From: Proteiniphilum sp.
Lineage (GTDB): Bacteria; Bacteroidota; Bacteroidia; Bacteroidales; Dysgonomonadaceae
Assembly: GCA_018433945.1 (NCBI GenBank)
Contig: JAHDQF010000088.1
Span: 1-35,051 of the forward strand
Length of the DNA: 35,051 nucleotides
Direction of reading: 5' to 3'
The notes beneath the pieces were generated by a model. That model did not search any database, was not told the DNA's origin, and was given only the letters and a program-made list of their open reading frames with translations. The translations under genes were made by a program, and so were the position numbers. Of the stretch, positions 22,630 through 31,884 are shown in pieces. Each line of letters begins with the position of its first letter. Position 1 is the stretch's first letter.

Positions 22630-22637
22630 TACATTTG
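22630..22637 (+). promoter_or_regulatory. Candidate -7 element for the mannosyltransferase-pyrC unit
   Basis: TACATTTG fits TAnnTTTG; a T run (22605-22610) replaces TTTG at the -33 position. The predicted start near 22644 gives a very short leader before ATG 22656. Confidence 0.45.
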
Positions 22638-22655
22638 AAGCATAATTGATCCCCT

Positions 22656-23417
22656 ATGGCAGACAGTCTTGTAATTATTCCCACCTACAACGAAAAGGAG
22701 AACATTGAAAACATCATACGGGCTGTTTTCTCTCTTGAGAAACCGTTTCACATCCTGGTGATCGATGACGGATCGCCCGATGGAACTGCCTCCATCGTGA
22801 AGCGACTCATCCATGATTCATTTGCAGACCGCCTCTTTCTGGTAGAAAGAAAGGGGAAGATGGGACTGGGGACTGCCTACATACATGGTTTCAAGTGGGC
22901 GTTACAGCGATCCTACGATTACATCATAGAGATGGATGCCGACTTCTCGCACAACCCGGAGGATCTGCCTCGTCTCTATGCTGCTTGCCATGATGAGGGG
23001 TTCGACGTGGCGGTGGGATCGCGCTATGCCACCGGCGTAAATGTGGTTAACTGGCCGATGGGGCGCGTACTGATGTCTTTCTTCGCTTCGAAATATGTCC
23101 GGCTGGTGACAGCCCTCGATGTGAAAGATACGACCGCTGGCTTTGTCTGCTACCGCCGCAAGGTGCTGGAGACCATCGACCTGGACCGTATCCGCTTCAA
23201 GGGCTACGCTTTTCAGATCGAGATGAAATATACGGCCCACGTGCTCGGATTTAAAATTAAAGAAGTATCGGTGATCTTCGTGAACCGGCAACGGGGTACC
23301 TCCAAGATGAATAGCAGCATCTTCGGCGAGGCATTCTTCGGTGTCATCAAGCTGCGCTGGCTGAAAGAGCTGGGCAGGATCAAACCATGCCAACAACCAA
23401 AACAACGTCCATCATGA
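22656..23417 (+). CDS. Polyprenol-phosphate mannosyltransferase-like GT2 enzyme
   Basis: The 253-residue protein is a GT-A fold family 2 glycosyltransferase: [14 protein letters not shown] at 4-17, [12 protein letters not shown] at 34-45, and the metal-binding [13 protein letters not shown] at 92-104. [12 protein letters not shown] and [11 protein letters not shown] are typical of dolichol-phosphate mannose synthase (DPM1) relatives. It would transfer mannose, or another sugar, from a nucleotide donor to a polyprenyl phosphate at the inner membrane. No C-terminal membrane helices are present, as in short DPM1-type enzymes. The dihydroorotase gene starts inside its stop codon (ATGA). Confidence 0.9.
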   Translation: MADSLVIIPTYNEKENIENIIRAVFSLEKPFHILVIDDGSPDGTASIVKRLIHDSFADRLFLVERKGKMGLGTAYIHGFKWALQRSYDYIIEMDADFSHNPEDLPRLYAACHDEGFDVAVGSRYATGVNVVNWPMGRVLMSFFASKYVRLVTALDVKDTTAGFVCYRRKVLETIDLDRIRFKGYAFQIEMKYTAHVLGFKIKEVSVIFVNRQRGTSKMNSSIFGEAFFGVIKLRWLKELGRIKPCQQPKQRPS

Positions 23418-24754
23418 TCCTCATAAATAAGGCAACCATCATCAACGAAGGGGAGACTTTCACCGGATCGCTTCTGATTGAGGGAGCGCGAATAGGCCGC
23501 ATTTTCCGGGAAGAGGTGCCGGAACGATTGCTGCAGAACTGCAGCAAAGTGATTGATGCCAGGGGGCTTTTTTTGATTCCCGGCGTGATCGATGACCAGG
23601 TGCACTTCCGCGAACCGGGACTGACACACAAGGGGGATCTCTTCACCGAGAGCAGGGCCGCCGTGGCTGGAGGGGTCACCTCCTACATGGAGATGCCCAA
23701 CACGCAACCGCAGACCGTCACCAACGAAGCGCTTCGGCAAAAGCAGGAGCTGGCTGCGGGGCGCTCAGCAGCCAACTACTCTTTTTATCTGGGGGCCACC
23801 AACCACAACATCCGGGAGTTGCTGAATGCCGACCCTCATACCACCTGCGGTGTGAAGGTGTTCATGGGCTCCTCCACCGGCAATATGCTGGTGGATGACC
23901 GCCGCGCACTCCAACAGATCTTCGCAGAGGTGGAACTGTTGATCGCCACCCACTGCGAGAGCGAGGAGCTGATTCGCAGGAACCGCGATCGGTTGCAGAA
24001 AGAACTGGGGGATGAGATCCCCGTTGAGATGCATCCCCTGATCCGGAGTGCCGAAGCCTGCTACCGCTCCTCCGCGGAGGCAGTGGAGCTGGCGGATCGC
24101 TACGGCAGTCGCCTGCATGTGCTGCACCTCTCTACCGCTCGTGAGATGAGCCTCTTTAGCGAGGGCTCACCGGAGCAGAAAAGGATTACCGCTGAGGCCT
24201 GCCTGCCTCATCTCTGGTTCAGCGATGAGGATTATCCCCGGTTGGGGTCTCGCATCAAGTGGAACCCCGCCGTGAAAGGGAAAGCCGACCGTGAAGCACT
24301 GAGAGCGGCACTCCGCAGTGGACGCCTCGATGTGGTGGCAACCGATCATGCTCCCCATCTCCTGAGCGAGAAAGAGGGGGGAGCGCTCAAAGCTGCTTCG
24401 GGTGGCCCATTGGTGCAACACGCACTGCTGGCGATGTGGGAGATGACTCGCAACGCTGTTTTCACCCCCGAACTGCTGGTGGAGCGGATGTGCCATGCTC
24501 CTGCACGCCTCTTCGGCATCCGGGAGAGGGGATTCATCCGGGAAGGGTATTATGCCGACCTGGTGTTGCTAGACCCTGCAACATCCCTCACTGTCTCATC
24601 GGACAACATCCTCTACAAATGTGGCTGGTCACCTTTCGAAGGAGTCACTTTCAACAGCAGCGTGAGCAAAACCTTCGTGAATGGCATGCTGGCCTACGAT
24701 GAGGGGCGCTTGTCAGATCACGCTGCGGGACAACTGCTTACATTCGAGCACTGA
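23414..24754 (+). CDS. pyrC: Dihydroorotase
   Basis: This 446-residue amidohydrolase catalyses ring closure of carbamoyl-aspartate to dihydroorotate in pyrimidine synthesis. The N-terminal motif reads [11 protein letters not shown] at 59-69, so the first His of the usual HxH pair is Gln62; I recall the same in other Bacteroidales dihydroorotases. The GVKVFMGSS segment (Lys148) offers the carbamylated lysine, THCES at about 179-183 and LHVLHLS give His ligands, and VATDHAPH gives the catalytic Asp. I chose ATG 23414, which overlaps the upstream stop as ATGA, over the frame opening at 23387. Confidence 0.94.
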   Translation: MILINKATIINEGETFTGSLLIEGARIGRIFREEVPERLLQNCSKVIDARGLFLIPGVIDDQVHFREPGLTHKGDLFTESRAAVAGGVTSYMEMPNTQPQTVTNEALRQKQELAAGRSAANYSFYLGATNHNIRELLNADPHTTCGVKVFMGSSTGNMLVDDRRALQQIFAEVELLIATHCESEELIRRNRDRLQKELGDEIPVEMHPLIRSAEACYRSSAEAVELADRYGSRLHVLHLSTAREMSLFSEGSPEQKRITAEACLPHLWFSDEDYPRLGSRIKWNPAVKGKADREALRAALRSGRLDVVATDHAPHLLSEKEGGALKAASGGPLVQHALLAMWEMTRNAVFTPELLVERMCHAPARLFGIRERGFIREGYYADLVLLDPATSLTVSSDNILYKCGWSPFEGVTFNSSVSKTFVNGMLAYDEGRLSDHAAGQLLTFEH

Positions 24755-24810
24755 GTCTCTCTTTTCAATGTAACCATGACTTAACCGAAAATATGAGGAT
24801 GTCTGCAATT

Positions 24811-24818
24811 TATTTTTG
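24811..24818 (+). promoter_or_regulatory. Candidate -7 element for the MurG-like glycosyltransferase
   Basis: TATTTTTG fits TAnnTTTG. A start near 24825 would exclude the TTG at 24824 and supports GTG 24854 as the initiation codon. There is no clear -33 motif. Confidence 0.45.
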
Positions 24819-24853
24819 TAATTTTGCAGCTGAAACATCAAAATCGTTTTTAC

Positions 24854-25936
24854 GTGAGATTCTTGTTCACTGTTCAGGGAGAAGGAAGAGGCCACTTTAC
24901 GCAGGCACTCTCCCTGGCTGCCATCCTGCATAAGGAGGGGCACGAGGTGGTGGCCGTACTCGTGGGGAAGAGCCATAACAGAGAGATCCCCTCTTTCTTT
25001 GCCGATAAGATTGATGCACCGGTCACCATTTTCAACAGCCCCAACTTCACCTCGTTCTACAAGCAAAAGCGGCCCAACATCCTGGTGAGTGTGGCGGCCA
25101 ATTTCTCCCGCCCTTTCATCTTCCGGAAAAGCCTCCATCTTGTCCGGCAGAAGATTGAGGAGTACCGCCCCGACAAGGTGATCAATTTTTATGAGATGAT
25201 TACCGGCATGGCTTACGGCATATACCGGTTCGACAAAAGGATGGGGGTGGAGATGATCTGTGTGGGACATCAATATGTCCTACTCAATCCCCATTACAAG
25301 ACCAGTGCAGAACAGGATGTGAAATACTATTTTCTGCGGATGCTCTCTCGCATCACCTCCAGCCGTGCCTCCCGTATCCTGGCGCTCTCGTTTCGCGATA
25401 TGCCCGATGCACCCGATAAGCGGATCGTGACAGTCCCTCCCCTGTTGCGGGCAGAGGTGTTCCATGTCAAGCCCTCTACCGGCGATTATATCCATGGTTA
25501 CATGCTGAACAGCGGTTATTACAACGAGATTGCCCGTTGGCACGCCCGGCATCCTGAGGTGCCGCTCCGTTTCTTCTGGGATAAGCACGATGCCGCGGAG
25601 GAGGTGCAGGTGGACGATCGGTTCACGCTCTATCGACTCAATGATGAGAAGTTCCTCCGGAGCATGGCCGGCAGCATGGCTTATGCCACCACCTCCGGGT
25701 TCGAGTCGCTCTGTGAGGCGCTCTACTATCGCAAGCCGATCCTGATGATTCCGGTGCATGTGGAGCAGGAGTTCAATGCTTATGATGCCGCTCTCTCCGG
25801 TGCGGGCATCACCGGCAAACGGTTCGACCTGGACAGGCTGATCAATTTTATCCCCAGTTACAAGCCAGATGAGGGTTTTCGTGACTGGGTACAGCAGGCC
25901 GGAGAACGTTTCCTGAAAGAGATCTGTGGATCCTGA
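24854..25936 (+). CDS. MurG-like GT-B glycosyltransferase family protein
   Basis: The 360-residue protein begins VRFLFTVQGEGRGHFTQALSLA, with the glycine-rich loop found in MurG/MJ1255-type glycosyltransferases. A second Rossmann-like half includes AYATTSGFESLCEALYYRKPILMIPVHVEQEFNAY, the usual donor-nucleotide binding end of GT-B enzymes. The acceptor is unknown; a glycolipid or cell-wall sugar is likely. I chose GTG 24854 because family members start just before this loop and a promoter element overlaps the upstream TTG. It converges with aroB, with a small palindrome in the 54-base gap. Confidence 0.8.
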   Translation: MRFLFTVQGEGRGHFTQALSLAAILHKEGHEVVAVLVGKSHNREIPSFFADKIDAPVTIFNSPNFTSFYKQKRPNILVSVAANFSRPFIFRKSLHLVRQKIEEYRPDKVINFYEMITGMAYGIYRFDKRMGVEMICVGHQYVLLNPHYKTSAEQDVKYYFLRMLSRITSSRASRILALSFRDMPDAPDKRIVTVPPLLRAEVFHVKPSTGDYIHGYMLNSGYYNEIARWHARHPEVPLRFFWDKHDAAEEVQVDDRFTLYRLNDEKFLRSMAGSMAYATTSGFESLCEALYYRKPILMIPVHVEQEFNAYDAALSGAGITGKRFDLDRLINFIPSYKPDEGFRDWVQQAGERFLKEICGS

Positions 25937-25970
25937 ACGGGCACAGGCAGGAAGAATTGTACCCGGTTTT

Positions 25971-25984
25971 AACCTTGTAAGGTT
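25971..25984. terminator. Weak bidirectional hairpin between two convergent genes
   Basis: AACCTTGTAAGGTT forms a six-pair stem with a two-base centre between the glycosyltransferase stop and the aroB stop. It is flanked by TTTT on the left and a CCTCTTT tail on the right. Too short to be a certain terminator. Confidence 0.35.
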
Positions 25985-25990
25985 GCCTCT

Positions 25991-27046
25991 TTACAACCCC
26001 ACCGAATCGCGATAGAAATCGAGCGCTTCAAAGAAGAGGCTCTTGTCGGCTGTCTGGTCGATCTGTACGTTGCCGATCTCGGAGAGCAGGGTGAAGTTGA
26101 TGACTCCCCCCCGGTTCTTCTTGTCGTGCAGTGCGATCTCATAGAGCTGATCGTAGTGGTCGCAGCTGATAGGGTATGCACCGTACTGATCCCGGATGAA
26201 ACGGACCGTTTTGAGTAACTTCTCTTTGGGAAAACGACAGATGCGGTGCGACAGGTAGAGCTCGACAATCAGTCCCCACGCAACGGCGTAACCATGTGCT
26301 ACCGGCTTACCCGATGTCAGGGCATGGCTCTCAAAGGCATGGCCGGTGGTGTGCCCCAGATTCAGCGCCTTGCGGATATCCTGCTCAAAAGGGTCTTTCT
26401 CCACGATCTGCCGTTTGATGCTAACCGACCGAAACACCATCTCGTTCAACTGCCCGTAATCGGGCGGGTCGAGCGGAAAGAGGAGTAACTTATCCAGGTC
26501 GGTAGCAGAGTGGATCAGCGCATGCTTGATCATCTCGGCATAACCAGAGAGCAGTGCGTGGTGGGAGAGGGTGCGGAAGAAGTCGGATGAGATGATCACG
26601 AACTCGGAGGGGTAAAAGGAGCCGATCTCATTCTTGTACCCTCCGAAGTTGATGCCGGTCTTGCCCCCTACGGAAGCATCAACAGCCCCCAGCAGTGTGG
26701 TGGGGATGTTGATGTAGCGGATACCCCGTTTAAAGGTGGCGGCAGCAAAACCTCCCAGGTCGGTCACCATCCCCCCTCCCAGGTTGATCAGCAGCGAGTG
26801 GCGCGTTGCCCCCCCTGTGGTGAGCTGCTCCCATACACCGGAAAGCGTGGCGATGGTTTTATGGGTGTCGTCGGCAGGGATCACGATCTCCCTGGCTTCG
26901 CTGATCTGCGATACCTCGCTGAGCAGTGGCAGACAGTGGCGGTGGGTGTTGGCATCGGTGAGGATGAACAGCTTGTCATACCTGATGTTACGGAGCGTCT
27001 TCTCTATGTCGGCAGCCAGATGACTGCTTTTGATAACCTGTTGCAT
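25991..27046 (-). CDS. aroB: 3-dehydroquinate synthase
   Basis: This 351-residue enzyme converts DAHP to 3-dehydroquinate in the shikimate pathway. Key parts are GGGMVTDLGGFAAATFKRGI (NAD-binding, near 110-129), PTTLLGAVDASVGGKTGIN, the zinc ligand Glu in GYAEMIKHALI, and His ligands in LGHTTGHAFE and HGYAVAWG. It is the last gene of a minus-strand operon, starting nine bases after the stop of the GH3 fusion gene. The pathway link to its upstream neighbours is not obvious. Confidence 0.96.
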   Translation of the reverse strand: MQQVIKSSHLAADIEKTLRNIRYDKLFILTDANTHRHCLPLLSEVSQISEAREIVIPADDTHKTIATLSGVWEQLTTGGATRHSLLINLGGGMVTDLGGFAAATFKRGIRYINIPTTLLGAVDASVGGKTGINFGGYKNEIGSFYPSEFVIISSDFFRTLSHHALLSGYAEMIKHALIHSATDLDKLLLFPLDPPDYGQLNEMVFRSVSIKRQIVEKDPFEQDIRKALNLGHTTGHAFESHALTSGKPVAHGYAVAWGLIVELYLSHRICRFPKEKLLKTVRFIRDQYGAYPISCDHYDQLYEIALHDKKNRGGVINFTLLSEIGNVQIDQTADKSLFFEALDFYRDSVGL

Positions 27047-27055
27047 GGTCTCTCG

Positions 27056-30034
27056 TTACGGTTGGTTTGTAATGGATGATTGGGCCCTTATGGCCTGGTA
27101 AAGCTCCTCCTGGATCCGCTCGCGGATGCTCAGCGTGGAGAACCGGTTCGGTGTTCGCGACGGGTTGACCCGGTTGGTGAGGAGGATGTAGGTCATGTTG
27201 TTTACCGGGTCTATCCAGAAACAGGTGCCGGTGAATCCGGTGTGTCCATACACCTCGACCGGAGTGGCTGGGCCGGTGGGACTCCGCTTGCTGTTTGCCG
27301 GATCAGGCTTGTCAAAACCCAATCCCCGGCGACTGACGCTGCTCTTCATGGTGGTGAAGAGACGGACAGTCTCACTGCTGAGCAGTTGCTCGCCGCCATA
27401 GCTGCCTCCATTGAGCAACATCTGACAGATCTTCGCCAGGTCGTTGCTGTTCGAGAAGAGGCCGGCGTTGCCCGAGATGCCTCCGAAGAGTGCCGCCCCC
27501 TCGTCATGCACGTACCCACGCAGGTGCTGGCGCCGGAAGAATGGGTCATCCTCGGTGGGGGCAATCAGTTCGATGGGGTGCTGTTCCAACGGGCGGAAAG
27601 TAGTGGTGGTTGCACCCAGCCGGTTGTAAAAGTTCTCTTTCACATAACTGTCCAGGTCTTTGCCTGTACTTTGCTCTACCGCCTCCTTGAGCAGCATGAA
27701 GTTGAGGCAGCTGTAGAGATAGCGGCCTTTTCTGCGGAGGGGTGAATTGATCACATCGCGTAGCAGCGTGGCATGCATCTTGTCGCTGGCATAAAGTCCT
27801 TTCGCTACCGGCAGGTGAAATTGTTCCGACCGGTGGGGTGAAATCAAATCGGGCAGGAAAGCGTAATCGGTACGTGCCCAGGCACCCGCGTAGCGGACAT
27901 GATAAAGCGATGAGCGCCGGCCGAACAACGGACCTTCGTAGCTCGACGGATCAATTGCACTGGTGTAGTAGGGGATAAAGGAGGTGATGCCTGATTCGTG
28001 AAAAAGCAGCGAACGGATGGTGATAGAGGCTTTGTCACTCCCTTTTGTCTCTGCCACAAACTTGCTGATGGGATCCTCCAGCCGCATCTTCCCCTCGTCG
28101 AACAGCTTCATCACTGCCGGCAGCGTCGCTGTGGCCTTGGTCACCGATGCCAGGTCATAGATCGTGCTCTCCGTTACTTCCTCACTGTCGCCATAATCCA
28201 GGGTGCCATAAGCTCTCTCATAGATCACCACCCCATCTTTTGCTACCAGGATCTGGCAGCCAGGGTAGGCTTTCTGCCGGATTCCCTCCAGGGCGATCTG
28301 TTCAATCCGATCGAGCTTTTCAGAGTTGATCCCCACCTCCTCCGGGAAGGAATAACTCAGTCGCACCTTCTTGCTGTCCAACCCCGCTCCCTCGGGATAG
28401 TTGCCTGCAGGTACAGGGAGGCGGCCCGAAACGGCGATGCCACCGAAGAGCGCCTGTGCCGCACTGATCTGTGCTGCAGCAGAGGTGTCATAGGCCATAA
28501 CCAGGCCATCAACATCTGCTGCCGTGTATGAAAAACGGTTCAATTGCGTGGGGGAAGTAAAGCATACCAGCACGGTTTTTTTTCTCCTGGCCAGCTGTTG
28601 CAGCGCTGCGGCATCACTGATCCTGTCGCTGTGCAGGGAGAGGATCACCAGGTCGAAAGCATCCAGTTCCGCTATCGTGGCAACTGCCGCTGCCGAGGAG
28701 ACGGTGAAAGTGCTCACCCTGCCATATTTGTTGAGATATTGTTGAAAGGGATTCTCTTCCGGCGCGCCAATGGCTACCGATGCGATCTTTTGCTGATCCA
28801 GCCTTTGGAACGGTATCAACTCCGAATCGTTCTTCAACAGGGTGACAGCCCTGTCGTAAAGCATGCGTTGCACCCACTCTGACCGGGGGGTGTTCACCCT
28901 GTTGTGTACCCTGGCGGGGTCGATGGGCGTGATGCTGTCTAACCCGAGGATAAATTTGTAGGCAAGTATCCTGCGTACTTTCTCTTCCAGCAAGGAATCA
29001 GGCAGTATGCCTTCTTCAACTGCTTTTTTTACCGAATCAAATGCCCTTGAGAGGTTGGCTTCTCCCAATAGGATGTCGTTACCGGCCAGCAGTGCTTTCA
29101 CACTGGCATCCGGTTGCTCTGATACGCCTTTCATTGCCATGGCATCGGTGAAGATGAGTCCCCGGAATCCCATCTGGTCGCGCAATAAACCACCAATAAC
29201 CTCCGGTGAGAGCGAGGCCGGCAGGCCATTCGTGTCAAGTGCCGGCACATTGAGATGCCCGATCATCATGCCGGAGAGGCCGGCAGCGATGTATTCCCGG
29301 AAAGGGAAGAGCTCCACCGAGTCGAGCCGTGCAGCATCATGGGTGATCAGTGGCAGGGTGTGGTGAGAATCGTCTGAGGTGTCGCCATGGCCGGGGAAGT
29401 GCTTAGCCACTGCCATCACCCCGTTCTCCTCGAGGCCCCTGGCATAAGCAATTGCCTGGCGGGCCACTCTTTGTGGGTTCTCGCCAAACGAGCGGCTCCC
29501 GATGACTGTATTCGCCGGGTTGGTGTGCACATCGACAGTGGGTGCGAAGTTGATATGGATGCCCATCTCGCGGCACTGGCGTGCCACCTCGTTGCCGTAG
29601 AGCCGTATCGTCGCCTCATCCTGTATCGCGCCGATCACCTGGTTGTGCGGATAACGGGGTGCATCGCTCAGTCGCATGTTTAACCCCCACTCCCCGTCGA
29701 GAGCAATCATCAGCGGCACTGATGAGAGGCTCTGAGCATAGTTGGTCACATCGGCCTGCCTGCTCAGTCTGCCTTTGGAAAAGAGCAGTCCCCCGATCTT
29801 CTGATCGGCGATGTATCCTGCGATTCGTTTTTTCCAGCCGCTGTCGCTTTCCACGATCGGCATAAAGAGCTGTCCTATCTTCTGGTCGAGGGTGAGTGAG
29901 GCGTAGACCGAGTCAACCCATCGGTTCATTTTCTCTTTGTCCGCTTGTTCATAGAGGGTGACAGGCACCTGGGCCCTTGTTGTCAGGACGGCCATAACCA
30001 ACATGAAAAGCAGCATGCCTTTTCTCATTGTCAT
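27056..30034 (-). CDS. GH3 beta-N-acetylhexosaminidase fused to a beta-lactamase-like domain
   Basis: This 992-residue exported protein (signal peptide about 1-21, ending TTRA) has two parts. Residues about 45-365 are a NagZ-like GH3 domain with KHFPGHGDTSDDSHHTLP at 211-228, holding the catalytic Asp/His pair, and the nucleophile Asp297 in FTDAMAMKG. Residues about 565-980 are a serine beta-lactamase/transpeptidase-like domain with SVTK at 630-633, YSCLNF and HTGFTGT. The linker (about 395-555) resembles the GH3 C-terminal sandwich. Such fusions are known in Bacteroidetes and probably act on peptidoglycan sugars and peptides in the periplasm; exact activity is inferred. It lies two bases after the metallophosphatase gene. 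Confidence 0.94.
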   Translation of the reverse strand: MTMRKGMLLFMLVMAVLTTRAQVPVTLYEQADKEKMNRWVDSVYASLTLDQKIGQLFMPIVESDSGWKKRIAGYIADQKIGGLLFSKGRLSRQADVTNYAQSLSSVPLMIALDGEWGLNMRLSDAPRYPHNQVIGAIQDEATIRLYGNEVARQCREMGIHINFAPTVDVHTNPANTVIGSRSFGENPQRVARQAIAYARGLEENGVMAVAKHFPGHGDTSDDSHHTLPLITHDAARLDSVELFPFREYIAAGLSGMMIGHLNVPALDTNGLPASLSPEVIGGLLRDQMGFRGLIFTDAMAMKGVSEQPDASVKALLAGNDILLGEANLSRAFDSVKKAVEEGILPDSLLEEKVRRILAYKFILGLDSITPIDPARVHNRVNTPRSEWVQRMLYDRAVTLLKNDSELIPFQRLDQQKIASVAIGAPEENPFQQYLNKYGRVSTFTVSSAAAVATIAELDAFDLVILSLHSDRISDAAALQQLARRKKTVLVCFTSPTQLNRFSYTAADVDGLVMAYDTSAAAQISAAQALFGGIAVSGRLPVPAGNYPEGAGLDSKKVRLSYSFPEEVGINSEKLDRIEQIALEGIRQKAYPGCQILVAKDGVVIYERAYGTLDYGDSEEVTESTIYDLASVTKATATLPAVMKLFDEGKMRLEDPISKFVAETKGSDKASITIRSLLFHESGITSFIPYYTSAIDPSSYEGPLFGRRSSLYHVRYAGAWARTDYAFLPDLISPHRSEQFHLPVAKGLYASDKMHATLLRDVINSPLRRKGRYLYSCLNFMLLKEAVEQSTGKDLDSYVKENFYNRLGATTTTFRPLEQHPIELIAPTEDDPFFRRQHLRGYVHDEGAALFGGISGNAGLFSNSNDLAKICQMLLNGGSYGGEQLLSSETVRLFTTMKSSVSRRGLGFDKPDPANSKRSPTGPATPVEVYGHTGFTGTCFWIDPVNNMTYILLTNRVNPSRTPNRFSTLSIRERIQEELYQAIRAQSSITNQP

Positions 30035-30036
30035 GA

Positions 30037-30891
30037 TTATCTGATTCCCTGTTTATTTTTTTTTACTTTCTCCATCGTCACATCGATCCGTCCCACATAA
30101 ACGCCCCGACCGGGTGTCTGGTAGATCAGCACCTCCCGGTCATCCATGTTTTTCCGGATATCGGGTTCTTTCATGTAGGTGTGGCTGTGACCGCCAATGA
30201 TGATATCGATGTAGCGTGATGCCTCGGCCAGCCGCGTGTCCGGATGGTATCCCAGGTGGGAGAGTGCCACCACCAGGTCGCAGCCATGTTGCGTGCGCAA
30301 CCGGTAGGCAAGCATGTTGGCAGTGGTTACCGGATCGAGGTATCGCATGCCGTGGTAGTTGGCTGAAGAGATCAGACCCTCCGGCTTTATGTTGATGCCA
30401 ATGACCCCGATCTTCACTCCTCCCTTTTTGAGGATGAGGTAGGGCTTGATCTTGCCTGCCAGCGGGGTCTCACTGAAATCGTAGTTGCTCGAGACAATCG
30501 GAAAACGGGCAGTTTTGGCCACCTCTTCGAGCACCTCCAGCCCATAGTCGAACTCATGGTTGCCGAGGGTCACCGCGTCGTAACCCATCAGGTTCATCGC
30601 CTCCACCTCTGCTTTTCCCTTGAACAGGTTGAAGTAGGGCGTCCCCTGAAGGAAATCACCCGCGTCGAAGAGCAGCAGATGTTCATGCTCCTTTCGCATC
30701 TGTTCAATGTAGTTGATTCGCCGTTCCACACCCCCTTTGCCGGGGGCAGTGCGGTCGCTCTCCGGCAGCGGCTCAATGCGGCTGTGGGTATCGTTGGTAT
30801 GCAGAATCACAATTTGTTTCTGGGCAGTAGCCGTGACAATAAGCGTCAGCAGCAGCAAAAGGGTCAGAACAGGTTTCTTCATCTTGTTCAC
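30037..30891 (-). CDS. Exported 5'-nucleotidase N-terminal domain (metallophosphatase)
   Basis: The 284-residue protein has a signal peptide (about 1-23) and the calcineurin-like core of UshA-type nucleotidases: ILHTNDTHSRIEP, LLFDAGDFLQGTPY, VTLGNHEFDYG and GGHSHTYM, which bind two metals. The usual C-terminal substrate-binding domain is absent; it is encoded by the gene just upstream. The two genes overlap in ATGA (30888-30891), so the polypeptides are made together and probably form one enzyme that hydrolyses nucleotides or related phosphates in the periplasm. Confidence 0.92.
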   Translation of the reverse strand: MNKMKKPVLTLLLLLTLIVTATAQKQIVILHTNDTHSRIEPLPESDRTAPGKGGVERRINYIEQMRKEHEHLLLFDAGDFLQGTPYFNLFKGKAEVEAMNLMGYDAVTLGNHEFDYGLEVLEEVAKTARFPIVSSNYDFSETPLAGKIKPYLILKKGGVKIGVIGINIKPEGLISSANYHGMRYLDPVTTANMLAYRLRTQHGCDLVVALSHLGYHPDTRLAEASRYIDIIIGGHSHTYMKEPDIRKNMDDREVLIYQTPGRGVYVGRIDVTMEKVKKNKQGIR

Positions 30892-31661
30892 TCCTGGTTG
30901 GTTATGGTAATTCGTCCGTCGAGGTATGAGCGGATCGGGTTGCCCCTGCGTGTCTCCTTTTTCACGAAGTCAATCATCACATCACGCAGTGTGACTCCGG
31001 TGTTGTGGTGCGATAGGGCGTTGCGCATGGCACTCATGTTGTCGTTCCCCTCAGCCAGGTAGTCGAGCGTCACCACCCGGTAGATCCGATCCGGGTCGAT
31101 GGCCTCCCCATTCAGGGTGACCTCTTTGATGCGATGGTTCTCAATGGCCAGCCGTACATTCGATGAGATGCCGGCCCCACCGATACGGGCATAGGCGTTG
31201 AACAGCTCCGTCAGATCGCTTCCTTTCATCTCCAGGAAAGTGATGGCATTGTCGAACGAGTAGATCTCATAGAGATTGCCTACCGTGATCTCACCTGCTG
31301 GCATCGATGCGCGATGGCCGTGCACATTCATCATCGCCACATCGGCTCCTCCCTCCAGATGTTCGTCGCCATAGGCCTTCATCACATCGGAGGTGAGGTT
31401 GGTCAGCAGGCTCTCCGGCCGGCCATACATCATGACCTGCACCGAGGTGCCAATCACCTCGTTCATCTTATCGTCCAGCTCACGCTTATACGAGTGCACC
31501 AGGGCATGCATCGCATCATGCTGCGGGGTGTTGAACCTGTTGTCCATCTCGGTGATGCTGCCGCTCATCTCCACAATCTGGTACTGTGGCTTGCAGGATA
31601 GCAGGAGCAATGTCGCCAGGGTGATCCCGATTAATCTGATTCTCATTCTGTTTGATCTCAT
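30888..31661 (-). CDS. Lipoprotein with 5'-nucleotidase C-terminal domain
   Basis: This 257-residue protein has a lipoprotein signal (RIRLIGITLATLLLLSC, lipobox LLSC) and then a 5'-nucleotidase C-terminal domain: NLTSDVMKAYGDEH, ADVAMMNVHGHR, GEITVGNLYEIYSFDNAI, LDYLAEGNDNMSAM. This domain holds the substrate's base in UshA. It has no catalytic metal site, so it needs the downstream metallophosphatase. I chose ATG 31661 (31646 is possible) because the frame opening at 31730 lies within the promoter. It is the first gene of a four-gene operon ending in aroB. Confidence 0.9.
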   Translation of the reverse strand: MRSNRMRIRLIGITLATLLLLSCKPQYQIVEMSGSITEMDNRFNTPQHDAMHALVHSYKRELDDKMNEVIGTSVQVMMYGRPESLLTNLTSDVMKAYGDEHLEGGADVAMMNVHGHRASMPAGEITVGNLYEIYSFDNAITFLEMKGSDLTELFNAYARIGGAGISSNVRLAIENHRIKEVTLNGEAIDPDRIYRVVTLDYLAEGNDNMSAMRNALSHHNTGVTLRDVMIDFVKKETRRGNPIRSYLDGRITITNQE

Positions 31662-31699
31662 CGTTGGGTTGGATGTGCCGAAGCAGAAGTTACAAAGCC

Positions 31700-31730
31700 C
31701 AAAAATAGGCTTTTTTCCGCATTGCATCAA
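31700..31730 (-). promoter_or_regulatory. Promoter of the nucleotidase-GH3-aroB operon
   Basis: On the minus strand TTG (31730-31728), 20 bases and TATTTTTG (31707-31700) fit the Bacteroidetes consensus. The start near 31693 lies about 32 bases before ATG 31661, which settles the first gene's start downstream of 31693. Confidence 0.6.
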
Positions 31731-31790
31731 GGGTTGAACAAAAAATGTAGATTAATTGGCTATTTGCATGGTGGTTTCATTTGGTTTTGC

Positions 31791-31798
31791 TACCTTTG
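31791..31798 (+). promoter_or_regulatory. Candidate -7 element for rplS
   Basis: TACCTTTG fits TAnnTTTG, with TTTG (31763-31766) upstream but at 24 bases rather than 19-21. An 80-base leader separates it from the rplS ATG. I see no recognised ribosomal-protein leader fold in it. Confidence 0.45.
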
Positions 31799-31884
31799 CA
31801 TCCGCTTTGCGCAATCTCTGTCGGGCAGCATGCCGTTACATTGCGTTTACACAGGTTAATTATTAACATAAAGCTTATTACAGG

